Origin: Metaphire vulgaris
Taxonomy: Eukaryota > Annelida > Clitellata > Crassiclitellata > Megascolecidae
NCBI GenBank assembly: GCA_018105865.1
Contig: CM030837.1
Span: 9,868,725-9,932,724, forward strand
Reading direction: 5' to 3'
DNA length: 64,000 nucleotides
In this document: in pieces, positions 1 through 11,433 of the stretch
How the letters are laid out: each line of letters starts with the position of its first letter
Numbering within the stretch: position 1 is the stretch's first letter
Notes under the pieces: model-generated
Database searches by the model: none
What the model was told of the DNA's origin: nothing
The model's input: only the letters and a program-made list of their open reading frames with translations
Translations under genes and position numbers: made by a program

Positions 1-1060
1 ATCACAGTGGTGACCTTTCTTTACTGCTGATGCAACCCTAGCCAGATGAGTTGGGTTTTGTCTTTGTTGAGCTTCAGTCGATTCCCGGCCATCCAGGCAC
101 GTATTTTCACGATAGTCACCTAGTTGATGCATTACAGCCTGCTCCTTCATTGCCAGCCTGCTGGAATAAATTTGGATGTCGTTGGCATATCCACAGCCGA
201 CCATCCAGCAGGCTGCAATGATGTTGTATACTTCTGCGACGTAAAGCAGGAAAAGAACTGGGCCACAGACTGACCCCTGGCAGCTAGCAGTTGGCCCTGT
301 GGGATGCTGTATGGGAGTTTTGTTGTCTTTGACAGAAGGCCGTGGTAGAATACATTTTGTGTGTGGCCGGTGAGGAATGATTTGAACCAGCTGAGTGCGC
401 ACCCCTTGTCCTTCAGGTGTTGCAAGAGGATCCCATGATTGACGCAGTCAAAAGCCGCGCTTAGGTCAAAGAGCCCTAGGAGCGATATCTGTCTTCAGTG
501 TATGGCTCCAAGAGTCTGATAGTACCTCTATCAGAGCTGTTTCATTGCTATGGTGACGTCTGTTGGTTGATTGCAACCGTAGCAGTAGTTTATCATCTTC
601 GATGAATCCAAGTACGCACTCCATGACAACCTTTTTCACTATTTTCGAGATGAAGGCCAGGTTAATGACCGGCCTATAATTTTTTGGATCATCTGGGTTC
701 AATCGATTGTGGTCATTAGATGGTGAACATATGCCATGTTCGATTGCCAGCTGTGCATCTCAGGCACAGTGCTTCGAGCATGGGTGACGGTGAGAGCTAA
801 TGCTCGTGCTCTTCAGCTAGGCACCGTGGATTACAGCAATTCCTCCATGCCCGGGGTTGCACTCATGTACCGCATCCACACAGGCGTAGCCAGACGGCAC
901 CACTTGGCACAAGCAGATGTCCTTGCTACTATGGTGCCATACCTTCGTCAGGGCGAGGATGTCCAGTCCTCACTCGCCGAGAGTGTCGTTAATGGTGGCT
1001 GTCTTGTTCGCCAGGGTGTGCACGTTTAATCATCCAGTGTTGAGATAGCCCTGCATCTTG
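1..1060 (-). pseudogene. L2/CR1-like LINE relic (endonuclease remnant + RT)
   Basis: Minus-strand frames give a broken APE-type endonuclease at about 1060-740 (ending near the GHGGIAVIH motif) and then, after an apparent internal deletion at about 720-740, reverse transcriptase N-terminal motifs (NPDDPKNYRPV, FDLSAAFDCVNH, SIPQG) running to the window edge. The family normally has an endonuclease and RT in one roughly 900-residue protein. Here most of the endonuclease C-terminus and linker are missing and several frames are needed, so it is dead. It is cut by the window start. The L2/CR1 assignment rests on the RT motif wording only. Confidence 0.8.
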
Positions 1061-1928
1061 CTTCTCGTGAGTTGCTTGTGCCTGCTGGCGCGTTTGGTCA
1101 GCCTCCTTGGATACCACGGTCTTCATCGGGTGCTGCGGCCACCATAATTTTAGACTAAAGAGGGCCTTCCGTGTCGCCTGGAATGGTGGGCAAGGGTGTA
1201 GAGGCATTCTGCTGTGTGGGTCAGCATGCCGGTTGTTGACGTTGTAGAGGCAATGTCCATGTGTAGTCAGGCCATCTCGCTTGAGCGGCTTGGTGAGTTT
1301 CTCTTGTTTAAAGGCACGTAGAGCGTGGTCGGTCTACAGGTGCACACCCACGCCCTCAGCGCCGTTTTGACTTGGCAGCATGTAGCCATGTGAATCCAAG
1401 TCCCTTTGATAGGTGAGTTCACGAGTAAACAGCACTGGTCGAGTCCCTTGGGAGGGGGGGTACTCCTGCACCGGGGGACCGAAAGTCTGATTGAGAGAGC
1501 AGAAGTCCGCCTGATAAAAAGAAACTGAAAAAACACAAAAATATCCAACAGCTCCGATGGTTGGCACAAAGCGCCGCCTACCAAATCCATAATTTTATCG
1601 GCTGATTACATTAATAAATTGTTTATTGTTACTTGTCTTTGGTTCATTTAATGCAATGTCGAATGAATCGGGTAAATGCTATCACATCACTCCCCCATCC
1701 ACTGTTAGCACTCATCAGACAACTGTACAAGAATTCAAGAAAAGGTCGATGGCAGTCAATAAATTAAATAAAAATGGTATTGGAGAGCTAAGAGGATAAG
1801 GTATACCGGTACACAATTTGTTTTGCATTTGAAAGCACTTTGAGGAGAGACTTCACTTACCTTATTTAGCTCTTTTTCCCATGAAAGAAGAGTGTGCCAT
1901 GTGCTAATAAGAAACGGTATATCTGCAC
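1061..1928. other. no gene recognised
   Basis: Open frames at 1267-1590 and 1334-1567 (minus) have no recognisable domain. A G-rich stretch lies near 1450-1475. It may be more decayed repeat, but I see no family signature. Confidence 0.5.
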
Positions 1929-2121
1929 CAGTGGCGGCTCTAGGATTTGGCAAGTGGGGGGGCCGTTGGGGGGGCAACTTCTAATCATGGGGGGCCAACC
2001 ATTTGTTGTTTAATGTATGTAGCATTAAGTATAGGGTCCCAACTGGGGGGGCCACTGGGGGGCCAGGCTCTCAATAGGGGGGGCACGGGCCCCCCTGGCC
2101 CCCCCGGTGGAGCCGCCACTG
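1929..2121 (+). mobile_element. hAT miniature element, CAGTGGCGGCTC family, copy 1
   Basis: A 193-bp element begins CAGTGGCGGCTC and ends GAGCCGCCACTG, flanked by the exact 8-bp duplication ATCTGCAC (1921-1928 and 2122-2129). The 8-bp duplication and CAGTG ends are typical of hAT transposons. It has no coding capacity. Other complete copies lie at 11820-12010 and 44773-44963, with partial ones at 10704 and 46511. The interior is rich in runs of G and C. Confidence 0.93.
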
Positions 2122-2369
2122 ATCTGCACTAAATATAGTCCTATTTACGAAATTCTAGCTTTATTTCGTTCCAAATACATTTCCCTATACCTTTAGCACT
2201 TACCAGAGATAGCTTACCATTCAAAAATTTTAGCTACTGAGCTTTAAACAAAATTTGTTGATTTTTTTGAGGGGAAGCTTTTTTAGGCCGGAAAGTGGAC
2301 CCAATTGCAAATTTTTTAAATTTTTTGCACGGATGGCTGGATCGGATGCACAAGATGCACTCCTTATTG

Positions 2370-2372
<3 letters not shown>

Positions 2373-2413
<41 letters not shown>
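2373..2413. repeat. (ATT)n microsatellite, probable LINE 3' tail
   Basis: An uninterrupted ATT run sits directly at the 3' end of the adjacent minus-strand L2 relic. This is the usual position of the short tandem tail of CR1/L2-group LINEs. The isoleucine-rich open frames across it are artefacts. Confidence 0.9.
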
Positions 2414-3145
2414 TCTGACAACTTATTAAGCACTGTACGCATAGGATAAAGCTAAAGTCAAGAGCACTTTAACATAAAACCTAAGCATATTAAGCAAAGT
2501 ACTATGTCAAGAAATTATGAATTTTTCAATGATTTTAATAACAGTTTCGAGGAGGTGATAGCGGTAACTTCGGTCAGTAGTGAGTTCCGCAGTCACGGGC
2601 TCGCTCTGAAAAAAGATCGTTCTCCGAAAACTGGTGCCTTTGCTGGTGGTGGGACTACGAGTTGTATACGGCTGCTAGAATGAAGGTTTGAACTTCGCTC
2701 AGTCAGCGGCCTTTTCACTACCAAGGATGTTAGATGTCAGGGCAGAGAGGATCTTTTAAGGCTCAAAAAGTCATCCAGCAACACTTGAACTTGATGCGTT
2801 CAGGGATTTTTAGTCAATGTAGTCTGTCTCTTAGTAGCGATGTTACGTGTTCCTGCTTTCCTGCCCCGAATATCAATCGACATGAAGCACATATTACTGA
2901 CTGTAACCTGTTCAATTGACAAATCGGAAGGCCCAGCAGGACACTGTTGCAGTGGTCAAGTCTAGATATAAGAAGGGCGCGAATCAGGTTGATGACATCT
3001 GGCTCAGGGAGATATCATCTTATATCTCGGATCCTTCGTAGATGATAATAGCATGTACGAACCACGTCTCCAATATGTCCTTCATAGGAGAGATTCTCAT
3101 CAAGACGAACACCAAGAAGACGTAAGATTTGACACTTATTTAAGA
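2414..3145 (-). pseudogene. L2-like LINE RT C-terminal relic
   Basis: Minus-strand frames read LRLLGVRLDENLSYEGHIGDV, then RLDHCNSVLLGLP, then a degenerate PPPAKAPVFGERSF and a terminal LKSL segment. These are the conserved C-terminal blocks that follow the RT domain in L2/CR1 proteins. The 3' UTR keeps the AGCACTTTA / TAAAGCTAAAGTC wording also seen at 5160-5230. Stops and frameshifts are present, and 5' truncation leaves no RT catalytic core. Confidence 0.75.
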
Positions 3146-3189
3146 TTTTGTACATTTTAGCTTTTGACTGTAAAGTGCTTTTGTTTTTG

Positions 3190-4067
3190 GCCTTCGTTAT
3201 TATTATTGTTATTGTTATTATTATTATTATTATTGTTGTTGTTATTAAAGATAGGATTATTGTGGTGACTAATCCGGAAGGACTAAGTGAACACATTACA
3301 GTGTGAAACAGAATTATAACAACCGGTAGTTTGAAATAGCCAGGTCTTTAAGCGCTCCTTAAACGTGATGGTGAGAGTTGAATGGCCGGTGGTAGACCAT
3401 TCCAGACCCGTGCTGCCCCCACGGGAAAGCACGATCATCCACGGTGGAGAGACGCGTTCGCGGGACGAGTAGCACTGCTGTGGAGGCTGATCTTAGACGT
3501 TGTCAACCATCGAGATCTGAGACACGGTGTAGTTCCAAATTTAGGTATGCCGGACCAATGCATGCAGACACCAGAGCACCAGCAACGCTGTTCTGGCACT
3601 GAAGGCCTATGTAATCACTGTCCGGTAGGGTTACCAGATCAGTTGGAAAGAATTTAAGGACACACAAAACACATTGGCTTCTCAGACTTTTAAGGACGTT
3701 AAAGAAGCACAAAAAACTAGTGATGACTAGCTTTTTTTGCTTGTCTGACATTTTTAGGACGTAACGGATACAAAAAAGGTATAAAGAACTAATGATGACC
3801 AGTTTTAGCAATCAATATAAACCAATAAAAAAGTCATTTTAATCTAGAGTAATGTCCGAAATCGGTAGTCACTATTTTTAATGAAATGTAAGGACATTTT
3901 GTGTCCTTATTAAGGACAAACGCCCTTAAGGACGGGGCAATGGAATTTAAGGACTGTCCTTATCATTTAAGGACGTCTGGTAACCCTACTGTCCGGATCG
4001 GTGAATGAAACACGTAGCAGCGTTCAGCACCGTCTGAAGACGGTTGAGGAGATAACTAGGAGCATCT
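3190..4067 (-). pseudogene. L2-like LINE C-terminal relic split by a hAT element
   Basis: The minus strand encodes a degenerate LGAPSYLLNRLQTVLNA block (about 4067-3997). It is then interrupted by the element at 3626-3988 and resumes with IGPAYLNLELHRVSDLDG and later C-terminal blocks to about 3300. A (TTATTATTG)-type tail occupies about 3190-3260. Reading across the insertion restores the family block order, which supports one older LINE broken later. Confidence 0.75.
3626..3988. mobile_element. non-autonomous hAT-like element, TAGGGTTACCAGA ends
   Basis: A 363-bp element has inverted ends TAGGGTTACCAGA / TCTGGTAACCCTA and an exact 8-bp duplication CTGTCCGG (3618-3625, 3989-3996). The interior repeats TTTAAGGAC-like words and contains the A-rich GACAAGCAAAAAA motif (minus, 3731-3749). 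It has no coding capacity. The 8-bp duplication argues for hAT even though the ends are not CAG. Confidence 0.92.
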
Positions 4068-4086
4068 GTGCTGCCGGGTTGGAGGG

Positions 4087-5145
4087 GTGTTTGGACCCTT
4101 CATTCTAGTAGCAATCTATCGCCCAGGGTCCCGAAACACATGTGAGCAGTTTTTTGCCAAGTTCTCATCACTCCTTGAGTCGTTGGCGACCTACAAATGC
4201 CAGTTCTATGTGGTGGGGGACCTGAACGTCCACCTGGAAAGGCCAGATGACGTGGCCAGTAGGAAACTCCTCCAGATTCTCAATGAGTTCGACCTGATGC
4301 AGCGAGTGACTGGACCGACCCACGTCCTGGGCGGACTCCTGGATGTAGTCATCGGACCGGGCGACTCGGAACACTGCCGAATCATGGTCGACAAGACTGG
4401 GCTGTCCGACCACCTTCTGGTGCGCTGGTCAACACGGACGGTGTGCCCTCCTCCGGAGTACAAGGTGGTTAAGAGGAGGCACTGCAGTCTTCACTCGTCT
4501 TGAAGAGTCGGCGCTTTGCTTGCCGGTCGCTCCTGGAAAGTCCGCCTCTGATCTTGTGGAGTGCTATGACACGGTGATCGGTGGCATCCTTGATGACCTG
4601 GCACCGGTGGTCGAGAAGACGGTCAAGGTCTGGACTTTCTGCCCGTTTTATGACAATGAGTGCCGTCTGGCGCGTCGGGGGGCGCGAAGAGCTGAGAGGG
4701 CCTGTGATAGGTCCAGGGGCTCAGCCAATGAGGCAGAGGCGGATCGAGGGGGCAGGGGGGACATATGTCACCAGGCGCCGAGGTGAGGGGGTGCCAAAAT
4801 CGGGTATTTGGGTAAGTGAAATGCACAATAAAGAAGAAGAAACACGCGTGGCGACCTTTTTTTGCTTGTCTGTACTACTACGAAGAGGGGCGCCGTAAGA
4901 GCTGAGGGGCGCCAAAAATGATGTGATGATCTTTTTTTTGCTCTGCAATGAGGCCTGGAGGACTACCCTCAAAGCAAGGAAGTCCCTTGTAAGATTGAAA
5001 GGTAGGGAATACTGGAAGCAGTTGCTGGTCACCAGGGAGTCCGACTCGAAGGAGATCTGGAAGACGCTGAACGCCCTACTGGGAAAGTGCACTCCTGCAA
5101 TGGCTCCCTGTCCTGCGTTCAGCCCGGAAGAGTACCATTGGTGCA
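4087..5145 (+). pseudogene. L2-like LINE endonuclease-linker fragment
   Basis: The plus-strand frame from 4087 encodes an APE-type endonuclease C-terminal half: VAIYRPGS, VVGDLNVHL, GGLLDVVIG and TGLSDHLLV are the metal-binding and catalytic blocks of this fold. The linker continues at 4520-4733 (LDDLAPVVEKTV, YDNECRLARRGARR), is interrupted by a 212-bp hAT-like element, and resumes at 4946-5145 (LVRLKGREYWKQL, LNALLGK). Frameshifts separate these pieces, and the RT is missing. The same architecture is seen intact in the LINE at 61954-64000. Confidence 0.82.
4734..4945. mobile_element. non-autonomous hAT-like element in LINE linker
   Basis: A 212-bp insertion has short inverted ends CAGAG / CTCTG and an exact 8-bp duplication CAATGAGG (4726-4733, 4946-4953). 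The LINE reading frame continues on both sides. It holds two copies of the A-rich motif on the minus strand (4853-4870 and about 4926-4945). Confidence 0.85.
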
Positions 5146-5440
5146 TTAATTAATTAATTAATTCTGACAATTTCATATAGCGCAATACGCATAGCGAAGG
5201 CTAAAGTCAAGAGCGCTTTACAAATGACCCTAATAGGAAATGTTAAATAAATATGTTTTAAGGTTCCTAGTAAACAGTTCAAAAGATGTCAACCTAGTCA
5301 TGTCCACTGGCAGCGAGTTCTAAAGCAAAGGGTTGCCCCTCGAAACAGACCGGTCCCCAAATTTTGCTGTCATAGACGGGAGTGGAACCACCAATTGAGA
5401 ACGGCTGCTTGATTGGAGCTGCGAGCGCGGGTCAGATGAC
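5146..5440 (-). pseudogene. L2-like LINE 3' end with (TTAA)n tail
   Basis: The minus strand shows the last C-terminal block (a degenerate PLPSMTAKFGDRSVSRGNP then LKTYLFN) and a 3' UTR matching that at 2430-2560, ending in TTAATTAATTAATTAA at 5146-5163. It is a short 5'-truncated insertion butting against the plus-strand LINE fragment on its left. Confidence 0.75.
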
Positions 5441-5907
5441 TTGGTTCTTGAAGCATATATTTTCAGCAGCTTCTTGTATGGATGTGAGACTTGGACCATC
5501 TCAAAAGAAATGGAGAGAAGAATTTTAGCATTTGAGAGGCAATGCTATCGAACAATTATTAGGATTGGATGGGTGGAAAAGATCGGCAACGATGAACTAT
5601 ACAGGAAAATCCAGCCAAAGGAAACCTTTATGCAAAAAGTGATACAGAAGAAACTGCGTCTCTTTGGACGTATTTGTCGTATGAAAGATGATGGAAAGAT
5701 TAAGACAATAATGCTGGGAATAATGGATGGTTCCAACAGAAAAGGAAGACCACACAGGGAATTGTGTGATGACATTGGTGATTGGCGAGGAAAATGTCTG
5801 CAAGAACTGTCATAGGGCTATAGCTGAACAGAAAAGATTGAGACAAAACTGTAATGATTGCATCACACACCAACGGGTGCTAAGCCCATGGTTGATGGTG
5901 GTGATGG

Positions 5908-5945
<38 letters not shown>
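5441..5945 (+). pseudogene. LINE RT C-terminal fragment with (GAT)n tail
   Basis: The frame at 5441-5815 contains FLYGCETWTISKEMERRILAFERQCYRTIIRI, the LLYGSETW-type block that ends RT proteins of RTE-like and related LINEs. It shifts frame near 5815 into a short conserved tail (ITHQRVLSPW) and is followed by (GAT)n at 5904-5944, the expected 3' tandem tail. It is 5' truncated, with no RT core. Confidence 0.82.
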
Positions 5946-7228
5946 TATATTACATAATGCACCTAGAAAATTTTTCAAATCATGAATATATTCAACTTGA
6001 TATATTAGTTTGCTGAATTAGTTTTATTTCAATTTATCATCTTTGGTTTTGTTGTTCAGCCCAGCCTCATGAGGGTTCATCTTATGCTTCTCACAAGGAC
6101 CTTCACATGTCATACCATAGGCAAGAACATATCAAGAGTCGACTAAGTGAGCTGGACAGGTTACGTAATCAGCATCTTCATAAAAGTGATGATCACAAGT
6201 TTGAGCTTTTTCAGTGAGCTTCTGCTTATTCAGAATGGAATTGGTGAATTTATTCACTATGAATTGAAGCACTTGTATCTGATAAAATAACTGAGAGAAC
6301 ATGTAGAATTGTTTTATATATGTTCTGTTAGTGAAATAATGATGAAATAATCTAAATGTAAATGGTGGTTTTTGTGTGTTTATAAAAACCATTAAACCAA
6401 CAATCATTTAAGTTTATATTCACTTATATGCAATGATAACTTGCTGTAAAAAGTAGTTAAGCTAAACTATTTTTAACTAAATATTTGTAGTTAAACTGCT
6501 ATGTAACTATTAGCTAACTATTTTCACAAAGTTAACCCTCATAAACCTATAAAAACTATAGCACAGTCACTTTCAGTTCAAATTCAAATGCTCATATAAC
6601 AGTAATTTTAAATGAGTTTCGGAAACCACTGTTACCATATATACTTGCAGATAAGTTGAGAAATTCATGCCTAAGAATTTGCTTTAAAATGCAGAGTCGA
6701 CTTCTCTGCGAGTCAGTGCAATTTTCAAAAGAATTTTGGTAAAGAAACGCATTTCTAATGAATTACAGCGTTAAGCCATGTTGCGTCTACCGATATTTAA
6801 AGACGCTTAAAGACGCTCAAAAGATGCTGGACGTCTGGCGCTTTTCTTAAATAGGCACCGTCGCTCTATGGCAGTTAGCTTTAGTTTATCAATTAATTAG
6901 GGACCAACCAGGTAAACAATTTCCACTGAGTACCACATCCGAGATGTGCCATTTGCTGGAACTGGGTACGAACCGAGTAGTACTAGCTATGGCATCTCCG
7001 AGTCCAGAGAGAAATTAAAAATTTCCAAATCTTGTTACTTAGTTTCAGATTAGACATTCTAGGATGAGCATTAATATTTATTAACTTTATTTTCCACAAA
7101 TTCGAATGGCGGTCTCAAACGGAAACGGCGGAGGTTGGCGGAAACCATAAACTTTAATATTTAGATGAAATGGAATTTTTATAGACCTATTAAAAGTTTA
7201 ATTTAATTTTTCCATTTTAACTCTGTGT
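5946..7228. other. no gene recognised; AT-rich
   Basis: No domain-bearing frame is visible. The frame at 6132-6407 (minus) has no recognisable motif. AGTTAACTA-like words cluster at about 6450-6540 and resemble hAT subterminal repeats, but I could not pair ends or find a duplication. Confidence 0.5.
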
Positions 7229-7258
7229 CATCTCTAACGCACATGTGCGTTAGAGATG
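7229..7258. repeat. 30-bp perfect palindrome across element end
   Basis: The sequence from 7229 to 7258 is its own reverse complement, with centre ACATGT at 7241-7246. It includes the left target duplication and the first eight bases of the hAT-like element, so the flank mirrors the element end. Confidence 0.95.
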
Positions 7259-8183
7259 TGCGGGTACTGCAAAATGCCTACCGTACCCGTAAAAAAACTT
7301 TTTCTACCGTACCCGCAAGCGCTATACCCGACCCGTACCCATAAGCTGTGTACCCTACCGTACCCGTACCCGACATTGGTTGGAATTTGGAGTTTTTGGG
7401 AGTTGGACCTGTACCCGCGGGTGCGTGTACGGGTACAAGCCTACAAGGACCTGTACACGGACCCGTGTACCCGTATCCGTGCCTAGAGACTATAGAGAGG
7501 CAACAATGAAATAGTGATAGTAAAAATAAATTCTAGTACTTAGGAATCAGGATAATCCACTTGGCAAATAGTAGGCCCAGGTTCTGAAGTCTGGAGTCAG
7601 GACTACTGGTTGGTAACATTGTGTAATACAACTAGTCAGCTAGCCTAAGCCTACATGAATGTCGGACATGCATTTGAACTTCTAGAAGACTCGATGGGCT
7701 TGTTTAAAATATTTAGTAGATATAATTTATCTATGAGCAGGCATTAAGGTTCAAGTTAAACAACAAAACTTTACCAGAAGAACTTTCTCGGTCGAGGAGT
7801 CCTTGGAGGAGTCAGAGGACGCCATTATAGATTTATTACTGATGATGTCAGATGACGTCATCTGTATTTCCTTTATGTTTTCAGTAAGTAAAATGCATGC
7901 TGTCTGACAAACTGAACGCGATATACAAGTTACACTAATACACTTTACTCAATATTATTTTTCTATTACTGTATTGCTAATTTGCTATAGTAGTGAGAAA
8001 TGAAAATATAATTTTTCAGGTAAAACGGGTATACCCGTAGCCGTTATACCCGTACCCGTAGCGCTGTACCCGACCCGTACCCGAAAAATGTGTACCCTAC
8101 CCGTACCCGCGGGTACGGGTAGTGTATACCCGCGGGTACGGGTAGTGTATACCCGCGGGTACAGGTATACTCGCACATCACTA
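7251..8183. mobile_element. non-autonomous hAT-like element with TACCCG arrays
   Basis: A 933-bp element has inverted ends TAGAGATGTGCGGGTA / near-complement at 8168-8183 and a 7-of-8 target duplication (ATGTGCGT at 7243-7250, GTGTGCGT at 8184-8191). Both subterminal regions (about 7258-7480 and 8020-8165) are arrays of TACCCGTACCCG and its complement, probably transposase-binding repeats. The middle (7500-7980) shows no transposase frame. Confidence 0.85.
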
Positions 8184-8283
8184 GTGTGCGTATTATTTGC
8201 TGAGGAAAATACTTTTTAAAAAGTAATATTCGGCTGCGGCAAATGTCCAAGGCAATTCCAGCTGGCCCCTACAATTAATGGCA

Positions 8284-8944
8284 TGCCAACAAACTATTAC
8301 TAACTAATGGTTTTGCCCTTAAGGCATTAAGCCCTATTTATCTGGAAGGACTCAGTCAGTTCGTCTTACCGGGATCCGTAACAACCGCAAGGTTGATCCT
8401 CTATGGCGTACCGCAAGGATCAGTTCTCGGTCTGATCCTATTCTTACTGTGTACTGCGGATCAGTACAGAATAATTGAAAAGCAAGATCTACACTCTCAC
8501 TTCTATGTGGATGACTGTCAGATATATTCAAGTTGTCTGAAAGAGCATATCGACAGCTTGGAAGACTGGCTGAGAAAAAATCGACTGAAAATGAATCCAG
8601 CAAAAACAGACTTAATATGGTTCAGCTCTTCTTGGAATTAGAATAATTTTCTACATCATGATCTTCACATCAAAGATGCAAACATACCGGTATCAACACA
8701 TCTACAAAATCTTGGAGTAATTTTTGACTCAAAGCTGTCATTTGCTGCACACACGTCTCTGCAACTGCCAGATCTTGCTTCATAATATTGCGAAGGCTCA
8801 GAGAAATACAAGAATTTTTTGCTACAACTGAATTTGCCAGTCTGGTGACATGTTTTGTCATGCCCTAAGTGGATTACTGTAGTACTGTACTCTTCTCTAT
8901 GGCCTACCTGACTACGAGTTGAATTGCCTGCAGTCGGTACTGAA
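8284..8944 (+). pseudogene. L2-like LINE RT fragment, part 1
   Basis: The frame at 8393-8641 encodes YGVPQGSVLG, the RT motif B region, then YVDD in place of the usual YADD, and KNRLKMNPAKTDLIWF. Downstream frames continue with LGVIFDSKLSF. The element is interrupted at 8944 by another LINE and resumes at 9792. Several stops and frameshifts show it is dead. Confidence 0.82.
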
Positions 8945-9791
8945 GTCGAAACGTGATAAGGAAGCGTTCTATCAGTCCTTGGCTATTGAGGCAGAGGAAG
9001 GACTGCAGACAATTCTGACAGTGTCAATCAGATTGAGTCGACAGCCTCCAAACTAGGACTACATGTGTCCTGGACAAAAACCAAGCTGCAGAATCTGGGT
9101 TCTGGAGGAGATGCAGGAAACATATATGTTAATGGACACCAGGTGTAAAATGTGTCAGAATTCACTTACCTGGGCAGTGTCCAGAGTTCTGATGGCAGGT
9201 GTCAGCGGGACATTACTCGCAGAATCGGCATAGCTGCATCTGCCATGAGATCTCTTCAAAATCTATGGCGTCAAAGACAGATACAGCTCGGTACCAAGAT
9301 CCGTATTTATCAGTCCTGCGTCCTGCCTATTCTCCTATATGGTTCTGAGACTTGGACTCTGCTTACACGAGACTCTCAAAGACTACAGGCATTCCATATG
9401 CGCTGCCAGAGACAGCTTCTCTGCATTCACTGGTTTGACTTCTTGACCAATGAAGCAGTCTCCAAACAGACTGCCCTCCTGCCAGTGACAGAAATTATCA
9501 CACGACGCCGTCTGTCTTTCTTCGGTCATGTGGCTTGCCAGGACAACAACATTCCAGCCCACCGCACTCTCGCCTGCGCTATTACTCGACGTACCGAGAC
9601 GCGTCCTTCTCCGAGCTGGAGAAGACCTCCTGGCAGACCACGCCGTACATGGCCCCAGCAGATCGGCGATGGTCTTCCTTCCACAATTCTTCATGAATGG
9701 CACTCAGCCATCGGTCGCGGTCACAACTCGCACAACACGAGGTTAGCACAATGGACCTCTGTCGTCCATGTGAACTAATGAATGAATGAAT
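8945..9791 (+). mobile_element. 5'-truncated LINE inserted into L2 relic
   Basis: The frame at 9152-9778 (208 residues) reads FTYLGSVQSSDGRCQRDITRRI, then ILLYGSETWTLLTRDSQRLQAFHMRCQRQLL and RLSFFGHVACQDN, then RRPPGRPRRTW: the C-terminal region of an APE-type LINE RT protein. It ends in (TGAA)n at about 9776-9791. A 9-bp duplication GGTACTGAA (8936-8944 and 9792-9800) brackets the insertion. The RT core has been lost by 5' truncation. Confidence 0.9.
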
Positions 9792-10351
9792 GGTACTGAA
9801 TGCAGCTGCAAGACTTGTCTTTGGTGCTGGAGGTCGTGACCACATCACCCCACTAACACACCAGCCAGTGAAGCTGGTGTGTTAGTGGAGAGTTAGTTCA
9901 AGAGAGAATTGAATACAAACATTCTCTTCTTGCATTCAAGTCCATAAACCAGATTGCTCCAGAGTACCTTCAGGAGTATTTCGTACTGACAACTTCATGA
10001 AAGTTGCAACTGTCCCTGCGGTCCGATGCTCAAAGTCTTATGAAGATACCTCACTGTAACACATCACTCGGGTCCAGGTCATTTGCAGTGTCAGGGCCAA
10101 AGACATGGAACGATAATTGTGAAATCATCCTGTTCTCTGACATCCTTTAAGAAAAATCTTAAGACTTATTTGTTTAGAAAATCTTCTTCTCTTCTGCCTT
10201 AGATTGTTTTCCATTCATACTTTTTGTTAATGGCTGTTATTTTATTATTTTTATTTTTATTGGACTCTGTAATGTGCCCTTGCTCCTGACATTTTGATAA
10301 TATGACACACAAGAAATTGTCAGTTTAATAATAATAATAATAATAATAATT
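9792..10351 (+). pseudogene. L2-like LINE fragment, part 2 and 3' end
   Basis: This continues the L2 protein after the insertion: VLNAAARLVFGAGGRDHITPLT, then IEYKHSLLAFKSINQIAPEYLQEY, and a final SFAVSGPKTWND block, with stops. The join (LNCLQSVL to VLNAAARL) falls exactly at the target duplication. An (AAT)n tract at 10328-10351 is the likely tail. Confidence 0.82.
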
Positions 10352-10703
10352 CTATGGATCTCTTTGCCCGTGAACGTCATGAAAACCAATTCTATCGTAT
10401 CACTCCAGAAGAATCTAAAGACTCGGCTATGCAACAACTTCATGCAAGTGACACTTGTTAAAGTGCTCTAGACTTTGGCCTCCATCATGCCCATAGCATC
10501 ATAAAAGTTTTCTTGAAAATAATAATAATAATAATACTCATCATCATAACTCGTCATCATCATAACGGACAATTAAAAACAGCCAAAATGCACATACTGA
10601 TGATCTTTCGTGAACTACATCAAGTCAGTTTACCGGTAAATCACCAATGCAGCGCTCGCCATCTTTAAATCGGATGTTGGTGGGTGTGACCTTGAGCTCA
10701 AAT
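10352..10703. other. no gene recognised
   Basis: A second short (AAT)n run is at about 10519-10537. No conserved coding segment is visible. Confidence 0.5.
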
Positions 10704-10780
10704 GCAGTGGCGGCTCTAGAATTTGGCAAGTGGGGGGTCCGTTGGGGTAGCAACTTCTAAGCATATGGGCAACTATTTCT
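10704..10780 (+). mobile_element. partial CAGTGGCGGCTC hAT miniature element
   Basis: The left end and first about 75 bases match the 193-bp family member at 1929-2121 with a few differences. No matching right end follows, so this is a truncated copy. Confidence 0.75.
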
Positions 10781-10865
10781 CATAAATCATAACATATTGG
10801 AAGAATATCACCCTCGATGCAAGTCCAGCGTTGCATACTTGAACAACTTGTAAAAAAGTTAGCAT

Positions 10866-11337
10866 CAGTGTTGTTTCAGTTATTAATTATTTTTCAGTTA
10901 CAGTTAGAGTTATTGAAATTATTTTTAAGTTATAGTTACAGTTAAAGTTATTGTCATTTTTCAGTTACAGTTTTAGTTACAGTTATTTATTTTTCAGTTC
11001 TTTTCAGTTTATTGCCATTGAACACATTAATGAAATTTCAACATTTTTCCTTAATACGCAATCACCCTGCCCTCTCTAATTGATTGAAAAATCTACTGAT
11101 ATGTAAATATTTTCATATGCATGTCCATCAAAACATCCATCAAATCATGACACAAAAATATTGTAAGCATGTCATGTATTTAAAATATGATATTAAGACA
11201 TCAAGAAACCAGTTATTTTCGCTATTTCAGTTATTGATTTTACAGTTACGGTTATTGACATTTTTTAGTTTCAGTTACAGTTTAATAACTGATTTGTTAT
11301 TTTTCAGTTACAGTTAAAGTTAACTGAAACAACATTG
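10866..11337. mobile_element. non-autonomous hAT-like element with CAGTTA repeats
   Basis: A 472-bp element has inverted ends CA(G/A)TGTTGTTTCAGTTA and a 7-of-8 duplication (GTTAGCAT at 10858-10865, GGTAGCAT at 11338-11345). Subterminal arrays of TTTTCAGTTACAGTTA fill both sides. The 77-residue frame at 11084-11317 lies in these repeats and is not a gene. Confidence 0.8.
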
Positions 11338-11433
11338 GGTAGCATGTAATATCTGGATTTCATTGCATTTAATTTTGAAATTTTGGGTTTTAAGTATTAG
11401 AATCACTAAGCCATGAAATTGTTGCCGTAAGAG

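Noticed and set aside
736..1029. 97-residue plus-strand frame
   Set aside because: Antisense shadow of the degenerate endonuclease on the minus strand.
7251..8183. Gene in TACCCG repeat frames
   Set aside because: Frames rich in Thr/Arg/Tyr at 7256-7486 and 7985-8250 come from the subterminal repeat arrays.
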